DNA of 26,925 bases from an uncultured Hungatella sp. (GCA_910588325.1 CAJUPP010000052.1:1-26925); one strand, 5' to 3'. Positions 7,932-15,652 are shown, numbered from the stretch's first letter. The notes: a model not told the origin generated them from the letters alone. Numbers and translations are program-made.

Positions 7932-8882
7932 ATGGAGTATACGGAGAAGAGACAGCAGGAAGAACTGGAGAGAAAAAGGTTAAAGCGATGTTTTCGGACT
8001 GTAGGGATTGCTTATGTGATATATCTGGTAGTTTCCACAGCCAGCCAGATAGCGGTATCCTTAACGCTTGAGACGCCGGATACCCCACTGGAATGGAATC
8101 TGTGGATGATGGTCAGCATGCTGGCTATGTACCCCTTGTCCACATTGTTTTTTTATCTGATCATGCGCAGACTCCCAAGAGCCCGTCAGACCTGGAAGGA
8201 ACCCATAAAGCCAGGCCATTATGTGGGGATTTTTGTGATCTGCATGGGATGCATGTATCTGGGGAATATCATAGGGCAGATGGTTTCTGCTATCATTAGA
8301 ATGGCTACGGGAATGCCTTTAGACAATACTCTGGACCAGTTGATCAACGATATGCAGCCATGGCTGATTCTTCTTATGGTGGTAATCGTAGGACCTGTAA
8401 TGGAGGAGCTGGTGTTTAGAAAAATCCTTCTTGATCGGATCGCCGGATACGGACAACTGATTTCCATGTTGCTGTCAGGGCTGATTTTTGGAGTGGCTCA
8501 TGGCAATTTTTATCAGTTCTTTTATGCATTTGCTCTGGGAGTCATCTTTGCCTGGGTGTATTTGAGGACCGGGAATCTCTTTTATACCATTGGGCTCCAT
8601 ATGATGATCAATTTCTGGGGAAGCTTCCTCTCTATGTATCTGCTGGATCTGATTGATGCGTGGGGCACAGCCGGACTGATGCTTATTTTCGGACAGTTTA
8701 TGGTGATGATAGGCTTTATAATTGCGGCAGTCATTCTGGTGATTTATTACCGGAAGGAGATTTTTCTTCGTGAGGAAAAGAAAATCTTATCCGCAGGAAA
8801 ACAGTTTTTGGCAGTAATGATGAATGTGGGGATGATTTTGTATCTTATCATGGGCATAATCCTGTTTATTTTGAATTTCTAA
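7932..8882 (+). CDS. CPBP-family intramembrane glutamic endopeptidase
   Basis: This 316-residue polytopic membrane protein belongs to the CPBP/CAAX (Abi) protease family. The three family motifs are present: EELVFRKILL (EExxxR, about residues 157-166), the FGVAHGN motif (FxxxH) about 30 residues later, and HMMINF (HxxxN). I count about eight hydrophobic segments, with a basic N-terminal tail (KRQQEELERKRLKR) in the cytoplasm. Family members process prenylated or peptide substrates or act in bacteriocin immunity and envelope stress; the substrate here is unknown. An AGGTG site lies 6 bases before the ATG. It begins 20 bases after the preceding terminator with no clear promoter of its own, so it may depend on read-through or on a weak promoter inside the terminator region. 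Confidence 0.9.
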   Translation: MEYTEKRQQEELERKRLKRCFRTVGIAYVIYLVVSTASQIAVSLTLETPDTPLEWNLWMMVSMLAMYPLSTLFFYLIMRRLPRARQTWKEPIKPGHYVGIFVICMGCMYLGNIIGQMVSAIIRMATGMPLDNTLDQLINDMQPWLILLMVVIVGPVMEELVFRKILLDRIAGYGQLISMLLSGLIFGVAHGNFYQFFYAFALGVIFAWVYLRTGNLFYTIGLHMMINFWGSFLSMYLLDLIDAWGTAGLMLIFGQFMVMIGFIIAAVILVIYYRKEIFLREEKKILSAGKQFLAVMMNVGMILYLIMGIILFILNF

Positions 8883-8890
8883 GGAAACAG

Positions 8891-8930
8891 TTGACAGAAA
8901 AATTTTTATCCGCTGTACTGATAAAAATTT
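8891..8930 (+). promoter_or_regulatory. AT-rich palindrome overlapping a possible promoter
   Basis: AAATTTTTATC (8900-8910) and GATAAAAATTT (8920-8930) form a perfect 11-bp inverted repeat with a 9-base gap. TTGACA (8891-8896) and TGTACT (8914-8919), 17 bases apart, could be a promoter whose spacer and -10 box fall inside the palindrome, an operator-like layout. CTGATAAAAAT is repeated at 8918 and 8936. Any transcript would meet the terminator at 8947 after only about 65 bases. Confidence 0.4.
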
Positions 8931-8946
8931 AGATTCTGATAAAAAT

Positions 8947-8992
8947 AATGCATACAAAGGGGTGTAGAATACCGTTTTTGTATGCATTTTTT
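8947..8992 (+). terminator. Intrinsic terminator after the CPBP protease gene
   Basis: AATGCATACAAA (8947-8958) pairs perfectly with TTTGTATGCATT (8977-8988) around an 18-base loop, followed by a T-run to 8992. It lies 65 bases beyond the protease stop codon. Confidence 0.88.
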
Positions 8993-9014
8993 ATTTCAAT
9001 ATTTTTTGTTATAG

Positions 9015-9116
9015 ACGGCTACGTTTACCAACACCCATAAGGCAGGCTATGGATTTGTAATTCTGGTATTTAACATCGGAAACGTGGTTGTCGGTGCGCT
9101 GGGAGCTATACATTAA
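9015..9116 (+). pseudogene. Possible 3' remnant of a membrane-protein gene
   Basis: A 33-codon open stretch without a start codon runs between an in-frame TAG (9012) and TAA (9114). Its translation is hydrophobic and protein-like (core GYGFVILVFNIGNVVVGALG), as would be the end of a membrane protein. It has no ribosome binding site and follows a terminator. It may be a decayed gene end, or a chance open frame; I could not assign a family. Confidence 0.25.
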
Positions 9117-9196
9117 AGAAAAACTGGCAAACTGGGAACTTTTATAAAGAATAGAACTGATTTATCATCCGCATACTATTTGCGGAGGTGGATAAC

Positions 9197-9415
9197 ATGG
9201 ACAGTGGTTTTATAGGTTTGCCTTTGGGTCTTGGGATTGCAATGATGATGAATTCCAATACGAGAGCGGATTATGACCAGTTAAGTGAAACGGAGAAAGA
9301 GCATCTTATTTTAAAATGCAAAGACGCAAGGTCCAAAGATGAGGTAAACAGGATTGTGAATTCTTTCGCAGGCAATGATGCGGGGGATTTGCTTCGGGAT
9401 GCAAAGCTTCGGTAA
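9197..9415 (+). CDS. Small protein of unknown function (72 residues)
   Basis: I cannot assign a function. The N-terminus is Gly/Met-rich and mildly hydrophobic (FIGLPLGLGIAMMMN). It is followed by a charged helical stretch with LSETEKEHLILKCKDARSKDEV, a composition I associate with small conserved clostridial proteins of unknown role. ATG at 9197 is chosen because GGAGG (9184-9188) is 8 bases upstream; the in-frame GTG at 9188 lies within that site. A hairpin TCCGCA/TGCGGA just upstream includes the first bases of the ribosome binding site and could damp translation. It is monocistronic, flanked by terminators at 8947 and 9435. Confidence 0.75.
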   Translation: MDSGFIGLPLGLGIAMMMNSNTRADYDQLSETEKEHLILKCKDARSKDEVNRIVNSFAGNDAGDLLRDAKLR

Positions 9416-9434
9416 CAATAGAAAAACAGATTTA

Positions 9435-9470
9435 AAAAACGGCATGGCCTGTCCGGGCGGTGCCGTTTTT
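9435..9470 (+). terminator. Intrinsic terminator after the 72-residue protein gene
   Basis: AAAAACGGCA (9435-9444) pairs perfectly with TGCCGTTTTT (9461-9470); the T-run is part of the stem. It separates the small gene from the merR-type gene. Confidence 0.88.
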
Positions 9471-9490
9471 AACCTGTTTCTGAAAAATCC

Positions 9491-9521
9491 TTGACTGTTC
9501 CCTGGGGGGCTGGTTTATCAT
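9491..9521 (+). promoter_or_regulatory. MerR-type promoter with 19-bp spacer and operator dyad
   Basis: TTGACT (9491-9496) and TATCAT (9516-9521) are separated by 19 bases, the over-long spacer that MerR activators correct by untwisting DNA. The spacer carries an imperfect dyad, GAC....CCC TGG GGG....GTT (9493-9515), in the place where MerR proteins bind. The next gene encodes a MerR protein, so autoregulation is likely. Confidence 0.72.
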
Positions 9522-9565
9522 AGATACAGTTTCCGAGTGTTTGAACATAGGCGGAGGTGTGCAGG

Positions 9566-10435
9566 ATGTTTATGAATGAAGTGTGTAAAAACTGTTCCTT
9601 AACGAAGAAGGCGGTTGAGTATTACATGGAACAGGGACTTATTTCCCCAAAGGTAAAGGAAAACGGGTATCGGGATTTCTCAGAGGAGGATGTGGAAACA
9701 TTAAAGAAGATTTCTGTTTTGAGAAATCTGGGACTGTCTGTTGCAGACATTCAGTCTGTGTTGTCAGGAAAAGAGGAAGAGGAGCTGAACGCTCTTTCTC
9801 ACAGGAACGCTTTGAAAATTGCGGCTTTGCAGGAGAAGGAGAGACTTCTGAAGGAACTGGCAGTTACGCATGATTGGGAGAGAATTCAGAAAGCGGTGAG
9901 GCAGCTTCAAAAGAAGCAATCCGTTTTGGAAAGGATTTTAAATGTTTTTCCAGGTTATTATGGAAACTTTCTCTGTCTGCATTTTTCAGGTTATCTGAAT
10001 GAGCCTATTGAGACTAGGCAGCAGCAGGAGGCGTTCGATACGATTATTGACTATTGGGATCATACGGAGTTTGAGATTTCCGGGGAATTACAGGAATATT
10101 TTCAATATCTTGATAAGAATATGACAGAACAGGGTGAGGATTTTTGCAGGAGATGTTCTGCCGACGTGAGATATGCTGTAGAACATATTGAAGAATATTT
10201 AAAGAATAACCAGGAAGTTATAGAGCGTTATATAGCATATAAAAAGTCCAAAGAGTACAAAGCCACGCCGGTATATCAATGGGAGAAGCTTCTACGGCAG
10301 TTACATGGCGCCAATGGTTATTATGACGTGTTTATTCCTGCCATGTGCCGGCTTAGCAGATCCTATAAAGAGTATCATGAGGCACTGCTGAAGGCAGATG
10401 AAGTATTTGCCAGGAAGTATCCGCTGTACACATGA
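9566..10435 (+). CDS. MerR-family transcriptional regulator
   Basis: This 289-residue protein starts with a MerR winged-helix domain: a helix-turn-helix (CSLTKKAVEYYMEQGLI) and wing (ENGYRDFSEEDVETLKKI), then SVADIQSVLSG, within about residues 8-75. A coiled coil (about 80-125, rich in Glu/Lys/Gln) would form the antiparallel dimer. The remaining 160 residues are an unrecognised effector domain, helical and rich in aromatic residues, with no obvious metal-binding Cys pattern. ATG 9566 is preferred because GGAGG (9553-9557) is 8 bases upstream; GTG 9557 overlaps that site. No efflux or oxidative stress gene is beside it, so its targets apart from its own promoter are unknown. Confidence 0.9.
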   Translation: MFMNEVCKNCSLTKKAVEYYMEQGLISPKVKENGYRDFSEEDVETLKKISVLRNLGLSVADIQSVLSGKEEEELNALSHRNALKIAALQEKERLLKELAVTHDWERIQKAVRQLQKKQSVLERILNVFPGYYGNFLCLHFSGYLNEPIETRQQQEAFDTIIDYWDHTEFEISGELQEYFQYLDKNMTEQGEDFCRRCSADVRYAVEHIEEYLKNNQEVIERYIAYKKSKEYKATPVYQWEKLLRQLHGANGYYDVFIPAMCRLSRSYKEYHEALLKADEVFARKYPLYT

Positions 10436-10488
10436 TAGAACTTGTGGCATATTCGGGAAAAACGGCGCTGCCTCCGCCACTTTCCTTG

Positions 10489-10517
10489 TTGACAGAAAAA
10501 AATAAATGTGCTAAATT
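10489..10517 (+). promoter_or_regulatory. Promoter of the leuS T-box transcript
   Basis: TTGACA (10489-10494) is a perfect -35 box, 17 bases before TAAATT (10512-10517). Transcription would start near 10524 and run into the T-box leader. Confidence 0.7.
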
Positions 10518-10524
10518 TATAAGC

Positions 10525-10827
10525 AGTCAAAATACGAGGAAGAGGAAGAGTAGCAGAGGAGACGCATACAGAGAGCTGCCGGGCGGTGGAAGGCGGCTGC
10601 AGAAACCTTTGTGAACTGGCCTTGGAGTAGCGTGCTTAACAGGAACTCAGAGCGGCAGCACAGAATTCGCCGTTACGCTGTTTTCCCAAGTAGGCATCAG
10701 CCGGCGTCCGTCCGTTATCAGGAAGTGGGTAACAGTTACCCTGTCGAGTGCATGTGAAAGCATGAATTAGAGTGGTACCGCGCGATGATTTTTGCGTCTC
10801 TATCGTTGGGATAGAGGCGTATTTTTA
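10525..10827 (+). promoter_or_regulatory. T-box leader sensing tRNA-Leu, upstream of leuS
   Basis: The signature AGAGTGGTACCGCG is at 10769-10782, followed by a terminator hairpin (10794-10804 with 10810-10820) and a T-run. In stem I, CAGAGG (about 10554) can pair with CCTTTG (about 10606). The distal hairpin AGCTGCC/GGCGGCT (10574-10597) encloses a GGUG loop. CGAGG pairs with CCTTG at the base. The loop strand TGAACTGG between these stems places CTG (10616-10618), a leucine codon, at the specifier position. TGGT (10773-10776) can pair with the ACCA end of tRNA-Leu, whose discriminator base is A. Uncharged tRNA-Leu should stabilise the antiterminator and turn leuS on. The specifier assignment is from manual pairing. 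Confidence 0.93.
10794..10827 (+). terminator. Regulated terminator of the leuS T-box
   Basis: An 11-bp stem (10794-10804 with 10810-10820, including G-T wobbles) has a GTTGG loop and a T-rich tail. It overlaps the alternative antiterminator formed with the T-box sequence just upstream. Confidence 0.85.
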
Positions 10828-10872
10828 TTCTGCATTTGCAAAAATACCCAGTAAAGTAAAAGGAGGAAAACC

Positions 10873-13284
10873 ATGGCAGCATACAATCACAGCGCCATAG
10901 AAAAGAAGTGGAGAGAGAATTGGGAGAAGAACCCAATCAATGTAAACGACGGCAAGAAGCCCAAATATTACTGTCTGGATATGTTTCCGTATCCGTCAGG
11001 CAGCGGTCTGCATGTAGGGCACTGGAGAGGATATGTAATCTCTGATGTGTGGAGCCGTTATCAGATTTTGAAGGGGCATTATGTGATCCACCCCATGGGG
11101 TGGGATGCATTCGGCCTTCCGGCGGAAAATTACGCCATCAAGATGGGGATTCATCCGGCGATTTCCACTGCGGAGAATGTAAAGAACATTAAAAAACAGA
11201 TTAACCAGATTGCTTCCATTTATGATTGGGACATGGAGGTCAACACTACAGATCCCCAATTTTACAAATGGACTCAGTGGATTTTTGTGCAGATGTTCAA
11301 GAAGGGGTTGGCTTATGAGAAGGAGTTCCCCATCAACTGGTGCCCTTCCTGTAAAACCGGCCTGGCAAACGAAGAAGTGGTAAACGGCTGCTGTGAGAGG
11401 TGCGGTGCCGCGGTAACCAAGAAGAACCTTCGTCAGTGGATGTTAAAAATCACTGCCTACGCAGAGCGTCTGTTAAAAGACTTAGATAAACTGGACTGGC
11501 CGGAGAAGGTTAAGAAGATGCAGACTGAGTGGATCGGCAAATCCTACGGCGCAGAGGTGGATTTTAAGGTAGACGGGAAAGACGAGAAGATTACGATTTA
11601 CACCACCAGACCGGATACTCTTTACGGCGCTACCTTCATGGTTCTGGCTCCGGAGCATAAGTTGGCGAAAGAACTGGCTACGGACGAGACCAGAGAGACA
11701 GTGGAGAAATACATTTTTGATTCTTCCATGCGCTCCAATGTAGACAGAATGCAGGATAAAGAAAAAACCGGCGTCTTTACGGGAAGCTATGCCATCAACC
11801 CGTTAAACGGCGCCAAGATACCTATCTGGCTGTCTGATTATGTGCTGGTAGACTACGGTACCGGAGCTATCATGTGTGTGCCGGCTCATGATGAAAGAGA
11901 CTTTGAGTTTGCGAAGAAATTTAACATTCCGATTATCCAGGTGATTGCCAAGGATGGCAAGGAGATCGAGAATATGACCGAGGCCTACACGGAGGCCAGC
12001 GGAATCATGATTCATTCCGGCGAATGGAACGGCAGGGAGTCGGCAGAGTTAAAGAGGGAAGCTCCCGCCATCATTGAGGCCAGAGGATTAGGCAAAAAGA
12101 CTATAAATTATAAGCTGAGAGACTGGGTATTCTCCAGACAGCGCTACTGGGGCGAACCCATTCCCATTATCCACTGTCCGAAGTGCGGCAATGTGGCAGT
12201 GCCGGAGGAAGAACTTCCCCTTAAGCTGCCCAAGGTAGAGAGCTATCAGCCTACTGGAACCGGCGAATCTCCATTGGCTGCCATTGACCAGTGGGTGAAC
12301 TGTACCTGCCCTCAGTGCGGCGGTCCGGCCAAGAGAGAGACCAATACCATGCCTCAGTGGGCAGGTTCCTCCTGGTATTTCCTGCGGTATGTGGACAGCC
12401 ACAATGACAAGGAGCTTGTGTCCAAGGAAAAAGCGGACAAGTACCTGCCGGTAGATATGTATATCGGCGGCGTGGAGCATGCGGTGCTTCACCTGTTGTA
12501 TTCCAGATTTTACACCAAGTTTTTGTATGACATCGGAGCCATTGATTTTGACGAGCCCTTTACGAAGCTGTTTAACCAGGGTATGATTACCGGAAAGAAC
12601 GGAATCAAGATGAGCAAATCTAAGGGAAATGTGGTCTCTCCGGACGATCTGGTGCGGGATTACGGCTGTGACTCCTTAAGGATGTATGAGCTGTTCGTAG
12701 GGCCGCCGGAACTGGATGCGGAGTGGGATGACAGAGGAATTGAGGGTGTCAGCCGATTTTTAAACCGTTTCTGGAACCTGGTGATGGACAGCAAAGATAA
12801 GGATTTGAAACCATCCAGAGAGATGCTGCGTCTGCGCCATAAACTGATTTTTGATATCGAACAGCGTTTCAGCCAATTCAATTTAAACACGGTAATTTCC
12901 GGTTTCATGGAATACAACAACAAGTTTATTGACCTGGCGAAGAAGGAAGGCGGAATTGACAAGGAGACACTGAAGACTTTTGTGGTGCTTTTAGCTCCTT
13001 TTGCACCTCATATCGGAGAGGAATTGTGGCAGCAGTTAGGCGGGACAGACAGCGTATTCCATGCCCAGTGGCCAGAGTGCGATGAAGAGGCCATGAAGGA
13101 AGATGAGATTGAGATCGCTGTCCAGATAAACGGGAAGACAAGAGCTGTGGTGAAGATTTCGGCGGAGGCGTCGAAAGAGGAGGCTATTGCGGCAGGAAAA
13201 GAGGCGGTGGCTGACAAGCTTACCGGAACCATTGTGAAGGAAATCTATGTTCCAAAGAAGATTATTAATATTGTGCAGAAATAA
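10873..13284 (+). CDS. leuS: Leucyl-tRNA synthetase
   Basis: It charges tRNA-Leu with leucine. The 803-residue class I enzyme carries the HIGH-type motif HVGH (47-50) after the FPYPSGSGL segment, and KMSKS at 579-583 (GIKMSKSKGNVVSP). The CP1 editing domain is present, with TTRPDTLYGATFMVLAPEH. Two Cys pairs early (CPSC and CERC) and two later (CPKC and CPQC) look like zinc sites. The C-terminal anticodon-binding and tRNA-contacting domain ends with VQINGKTRAVVKI and GTIVKEIYVPKKIINIV. AGGAGG lies 7 bases before the ATG. It is controlled by the T-box leader. No terminator is visible downstream, so transcripts may extend into the broken transporter gene. Confidence 0.98.
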   Translation: MAAYNHSAIEKKWRENWEKNPINVNDGKKPKYYCLDMFPYPSGSGLHVGHWRGYVISDVWSRYQILKGHYVIHPMGWDAFGLPAENYAIKMGIHPAISTAENVKNIKKQINQIASIYDWDMEVNTTDPQFYKWTQWIFVQMFKKGLAYEKEFPINWCPSCKTGLANEEVVNGCCERCGAAVTKKNLRQWMLKITAYAERLLKDLDKLDWPEKVKKMQTEWIGKSYGAEVDFKVDGKDEKITIYTTRPDTLYGATFMVLAPEHKLAKELATDETRETVEKYIFDSSMRSNVDRMQDKEKTGVFTGSYAINPLNGAKIPIWLSDYVLVDYGTGAIMCVPAHDERDFEFAKKFNIPIIQVIAKDGKEIENMTEAYTEASGIMIHSGEWNGRESAELKREAPAIIEARGLGKKTINYKLRDWVFSRQRYWGEPIPIIHCPKCGNVAVPEEELPLKLPKVESYQPTGTGESPLAAIDQWVNCTCPQCGGPAKRETNTMPQWAGSSWYFLRYVDSHNDKELVSKEKADKYLPVDMYIGGVEHAVLHLLYSRFYTKFLYDIGAIDFDEPFTKLFNQGMITGKNGIKMSKSKGNVVSPDDLVRDYGCDSLRMYELFVGPPELDAEWDDRGIEGVSRFLNRFWNLVMDSKDKDLKPSREMLRLRHKLIFDIEQRFSQFNLNTVISGFMEYNNKFIDLAKKEGGIDKETLKTFVVLLAPFAPHIGEELWQQLGGTDSVFHAQWPECDEEAMKEDEIEIAVQINGKTRAVVKISAEASKEEAIAAGKEAVADKLTGTIVKEIYVPKKIINIVQK

Positions 13285-13345
13285 ATGGACTGCCGGGCGT
13301 GCAGTATGAGGCAAAGGGGTTTGCAGCAAAAAGGAGAGAAGTTTT

Positions 13346-13381
13346 ATGAATCTGGACTCTGACATTCGAAAAGAAATTTGA
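13346..13381 (+). other. 11-codon ORF with a strong ribosome binding site downstream of leuS
   Basis: AGGAGA (13332-13337) lies 8 bases before an ATG that opens an 11-codon frame ending in TGA. The peptide would be MNLDSDIRKEI. The good initiation signal with so short a frame suggests either the decayed start of a lost gene or a short translated leader for the transporter remnant. Another frame here (about 13367-13450) looks protein-like for about 25 codons, consistent with decay. Confidence 0.3.
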
Positions 13382-13422
13382 ACAGTCCTGGAAAGTCATG
13401 AAGGAAATTTTGGATAAATGCA

Positions 13423-14416
13423 ATGAGAATGCCCATTCTTATAATGAAAAAATTCATCAGTTCCATTACCGCAAAATATGCCCTGGTACAGGCAGCTTAC
13501 TGGATGAGCAGCTGTATTATTTCCTCCTATGCCAGCGTTTATCTTCTGGGGGAGGGATTTTCCAACACGCAGATTGGAGTGCTGATTGGTCTGGCAGGGG
13601 CCATATCTACAGTGATGCAGCCCTGGGTAGGCGGGATGGTAGATAAAAGCGAAAGGATTTCTCTGCGAAGCATGTGCCTGCTTCTTGGATTGGCTATTGC
13701 AGGCCTGGCATCCATTTTGGTGGTGATACACAATAAAGGGGTGATAGCCATTGTGTACAGCACGCTGAGGGTGCTGTTTCAGGTGGCCCTTCCTCTGGTC
13801 TGCGCCATGGGAATGGAGAGCATAAACCGGGGCAGTTCTTTAAACTTCGGGCCGTGCATTTTTTAGCCGGTACCCCAAATTCTTTCTCCATATTGTGGGA
13901 TGGACCCTTGTCTTTACCGGCTATGGGCTTATCAGCAATTTTCTGTTCCAGATACTTAAGAGCAAAGGCGGGGACAGCACTTCCATGGGGATTGCACTGG
14001 CGGTAGCGGCTATCAGTGAGGTTCCTACCATGTTTCTATTTGTGGAGATGGTAAGAAAACTAAAGAGCGGCACCTGGTTAAAGATTTCCGGCGGATTTTT
14101 TGTGATGAAGATCCTTGGGGTTTTCGTATTTACCAGCATGGCCGGGATCTATGTAGCCCATGCATTTCAGATGCTGGGATATGCGCTGTTTTCCGTGGCA
14201 TCGGTGTATTACATCAACTGCCTGATGGAAGAGCACGACAAAGTGAGAGGTCAGGTTTACATGACCATGACCAGTACCATGGGAGCGGTTATCGGTTCCA
14301 CCATAGGAGGAGCGATTATTGATATCTTCGGAATCCAGGCAATGCTTATGGTCGCTGTCGCCTCGGCTGTGGCAGGAGCGGTTCTGGTTTTTCGGACAGC
14401 AAAGAGCAATATTTAA
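13423..14416 (+). pseudogene. MFS transporter broken by internal deletion and frameshift
   Basis: The first part (147 codons, 13423-13866) encodes the N-terminal membrane segments of an MFS_1-like permease, including IGVLIGLAGAISTVMQPWVGG and the cytoplasmic motif near MVDKSERIS. It runs into TAG just after SLNFG. The second part is open in another frame from about 13859 to 14416 and encodes SRYPKFFLHIVGW onward through the last five or so membrane segments to RTAKSNI. Intact relatives have roughly 60-70 more residues between these two points (end of the N-terminal half and the central loop), so a deletion that also shifted the frame is the simplest explanation. No good ribosome binding site is seen before 13423 or the alternative ATG at 13444. 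The two halves could not form a normal 12-helix carrier. Confidence 0.8.
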
Positions 14417-14421
14417 AACAG

Positions 14422-14466
14422 GCATCCAGGCGGCTGAATTTCAGCTTTGCCTGGATGCTAATTTTT
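14422..14466. terminator. Convergent terminator shared by the MFS remnant and the minus-strand gene
   Basis: GCATCCAGGC (14422-14431) pairs perfectly with GCCTGGATGC (14449-14458), with an inner GCTGAA/TTCAGC stem. The plus-strand T-run follows at 14462-14466. The stem overlaps the last bases and stop of the minus-strand gene at 14441, so it probably serves both directions. Confidence 0.75.
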
Positions 14467-14725
14467 GAGATAGTGTACGCAGCAGATTTAATTTTCCTTT
14501 GTCGGCAGGATTCATGTAATTCATCAATATACCCGTCATAAGATCAGTCTCCTGGTTGGAGAAGGAGATGCCGTTCTGGCTGGCCTCCAGAGACAGAGAT
14601 AAAAATTTGTTTAATAACTGATTTTTGGGCGTATTCTGGATTTCGGCAGTCAGCCTTGACAGAAATTCCACTTTCTCCGGATTCATGGACTGAATCCGGG
14701 GATCTTTCTTCCAATCTTCATTCAT
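14441..14725 (-). CDS. Hypothetical helical protein (94 residues)
   Basis: I do not recognise this family. The protein is predicted to be mostly helical and soluble, with no signal peptide, membrane segment or cysteine. Key stretches are NPEKVEFLSRLTAEIQ, NQLLNKFLSLSLEASQ and MNYMNPADKGKLNLLRTLSQ. The start is supported by GGGGGAA 6 bases upstream. It follows the 163-residue gene on the same strand after an 81-base gap. Both have similar composition and a C-terminal helix with alternating Leu/Gln, so they may act together. The stop codon lies inside a bidirectional terminator. Confidence 0.75.
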   Translation of the reverse strand: MNEDWKKDPRIQSMNPEKVEFLSRLTAEIQNTPKNQLLNKFLSLSLEASQNGISFSNQETDLMTGILMNYMNPADKGKLNLLRTLSQKLASRQS

Positions 14726-14806
14726 AAATAATTCCCCCTAATTATGTTTGGAATCGGCACGGGCCGCTGACGCGTCGCCTGCCAAGTCATCGGAACACAT
14801 TCTTCC

Positions 14807-15298
14807 TTAAGCAAACTGCTGGAACGCTTGCATTAGCAGGGTAATGTTGTCCAGCCGGGATTGCTGCTCCGGAGACAGGAAAGCTTTCAGCTGTTCCAGG
14901 GGCAGCCGGCCAAGAGAGGAGGATGTGTCTGCTCCCGGGGCTGCATTTTGTGCCCGCATTTCCTGGAACTGATTGTTCAGCCGAAATCCCTGGATGAAAT
15001 TGCAGATCATGTCGATAAAATCCTGCTCGTTGGTATTTCCGTAGGGTTTGATAGCCGTCAGCATGTCAAGTGGAGAGCGGGGGGCGGATTCGTCCAGGGA
15101 ACAGATCCCCAGGGTGGCGGCCTCCTCGTCATCAAACAGGGAGATGGTGCGGCTAAGCTCCTGACATTTTACAAGGATGGACAGAAGCTTCTGTTCTGAT
15201 ACGCTTACATATGGAAGGGCGGCTTTCAGCATCTGAAGATGATGGTCACCAGTAAGATAATCAAAATCGGTAAGTTTCATGGTTGGCTCGTCATTCAT
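14807..15298 (-). CDS. Hypothetical protein (163 residues)
   Basis: No family assigned. The sequence is soluble and helical: MLKAALPYVSVSEQKLLSILVKCQELSRTI, then an acidic stretch DDEEAA, a Gln/Ala-rich linker (FQEMRAQNAAPGADTSSS) and a C-terminal helix LSPEQQSRLDNITLLMQAFQQF. The start is uncertain. ATG 15298 has an AGCAGG sequence 6 bases upstream, ATG 15280 (MKLTDFDYLTG) is a plausible alternative, and the frame extends to 15361 without a ribosome binding site. It is the first gene of a likely two-gene unit with the 94-residue gene downstream. The gene on the opposite strand starts about 100 bases away, so the promoters are divergent. Confidence 0.7.
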   Translation of the reverse strand: MNDEPTMKLTDFDYLTGDHHLQMLKAALPYVSVSEQKLLSILVKCQELSRTISLFDDEEAATLGICSLDESAPRSPLDMLTAIKPYGNTNEQDFIDMICNFIQGFRLNNQFQEMRAQNAAPGADTSSSLGRLPLEQLKAFLSPEQQSRLDNITLLMQAFQQFA

Positions 15299-15401
15299 AA
15301 ATGGCCTGCTTTTCGGTTCTTTGACACAGTGTATGTGGGGAACCTGGAAAATATGACGCATATCATAATAATAAAATGAAATCTTTTGGAGGACTTATGC
15401 G

Positions 15402-15581
15402 ATGTCGTCCCATTTGATTATAGATGGCAATGCGGTATATGAGGTTGACGAGGACTGTATGAAAGGAAATTACAAAAGAGACTGGCGCAGAGGGAGTCAG
15501 GGAAAGAACGGTTTTGGAAGGTCAGGAAACAGGGACGGAAATGATTGTCAAAACTGGGGATGCTGTTCTAAGGAAAAGTAA
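15402..15581 (+). CDS. Small Gly/Asn-rich protein with three cysteines near the C-terminus (59 residues)
   Basis: This short frame is supported by a perfect GGAGGA site (15388-15393) 8 bases before the ATG. The N-terminus reads MSSHLIIDGNAVYEVDEDC, followed by a basic Gly/Asn/Arg-rich middle and a WGCCSK end. An upstream ATG at 15397 is in another frame and stops after six codons. I associate the LIIDGNAVYEVDE opening with small clostridial proteins of unknown function, but no function is known to me. It is convergent with the Cys-rich gene at 15653 across a hairpin, and both lie in a neighbourhood that suggests a sporulation-related role. That role is inference. Confidence 0.65.
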   Translation: MSSHLIIDGNAVYEVDEDCMKGNYKRDWRRGSQGKNGFGRSGNRDGNDCQNWGCCSKEK

Positions 15582-15603
15582 ACAGTTTGAAATTTACAGA
15601 CAG

Positions 15604-15634
15604 GAAAATGGGCTGCCAGGAGAAGGGCAGCCCA
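15604..15634. terminator. Hairpin between two convergent small genes
   Basis: ATGGGCTGCC (15609-15618) pairs perfectly with GGCAGCCCAT (15625-15634) around an 8-base loop. On the minus strand it is followed by TTTTCC, so it most likely terminates the Cys-rich gene whose stop is at 15653. On the plus strand there is no T-run. Confidence 0.65.
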
Positions 15635-15652
15635 TAAAGGAGAAGAAACGTA

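Noticed and set aside
10432..10614. 60-codon open frame upstream of leuS
   Set aside because: It overlaps the leuS promoter and T-box stem I, has no ribosome binding site and has no protein-like composition.
13398..13646. 82-codon frame overlapping the MFS remnant start
   Set aside because: After about 20 plausible residues it becomes a frame-shifted reading of the transporter codons. The first part is noted only as possible decay.
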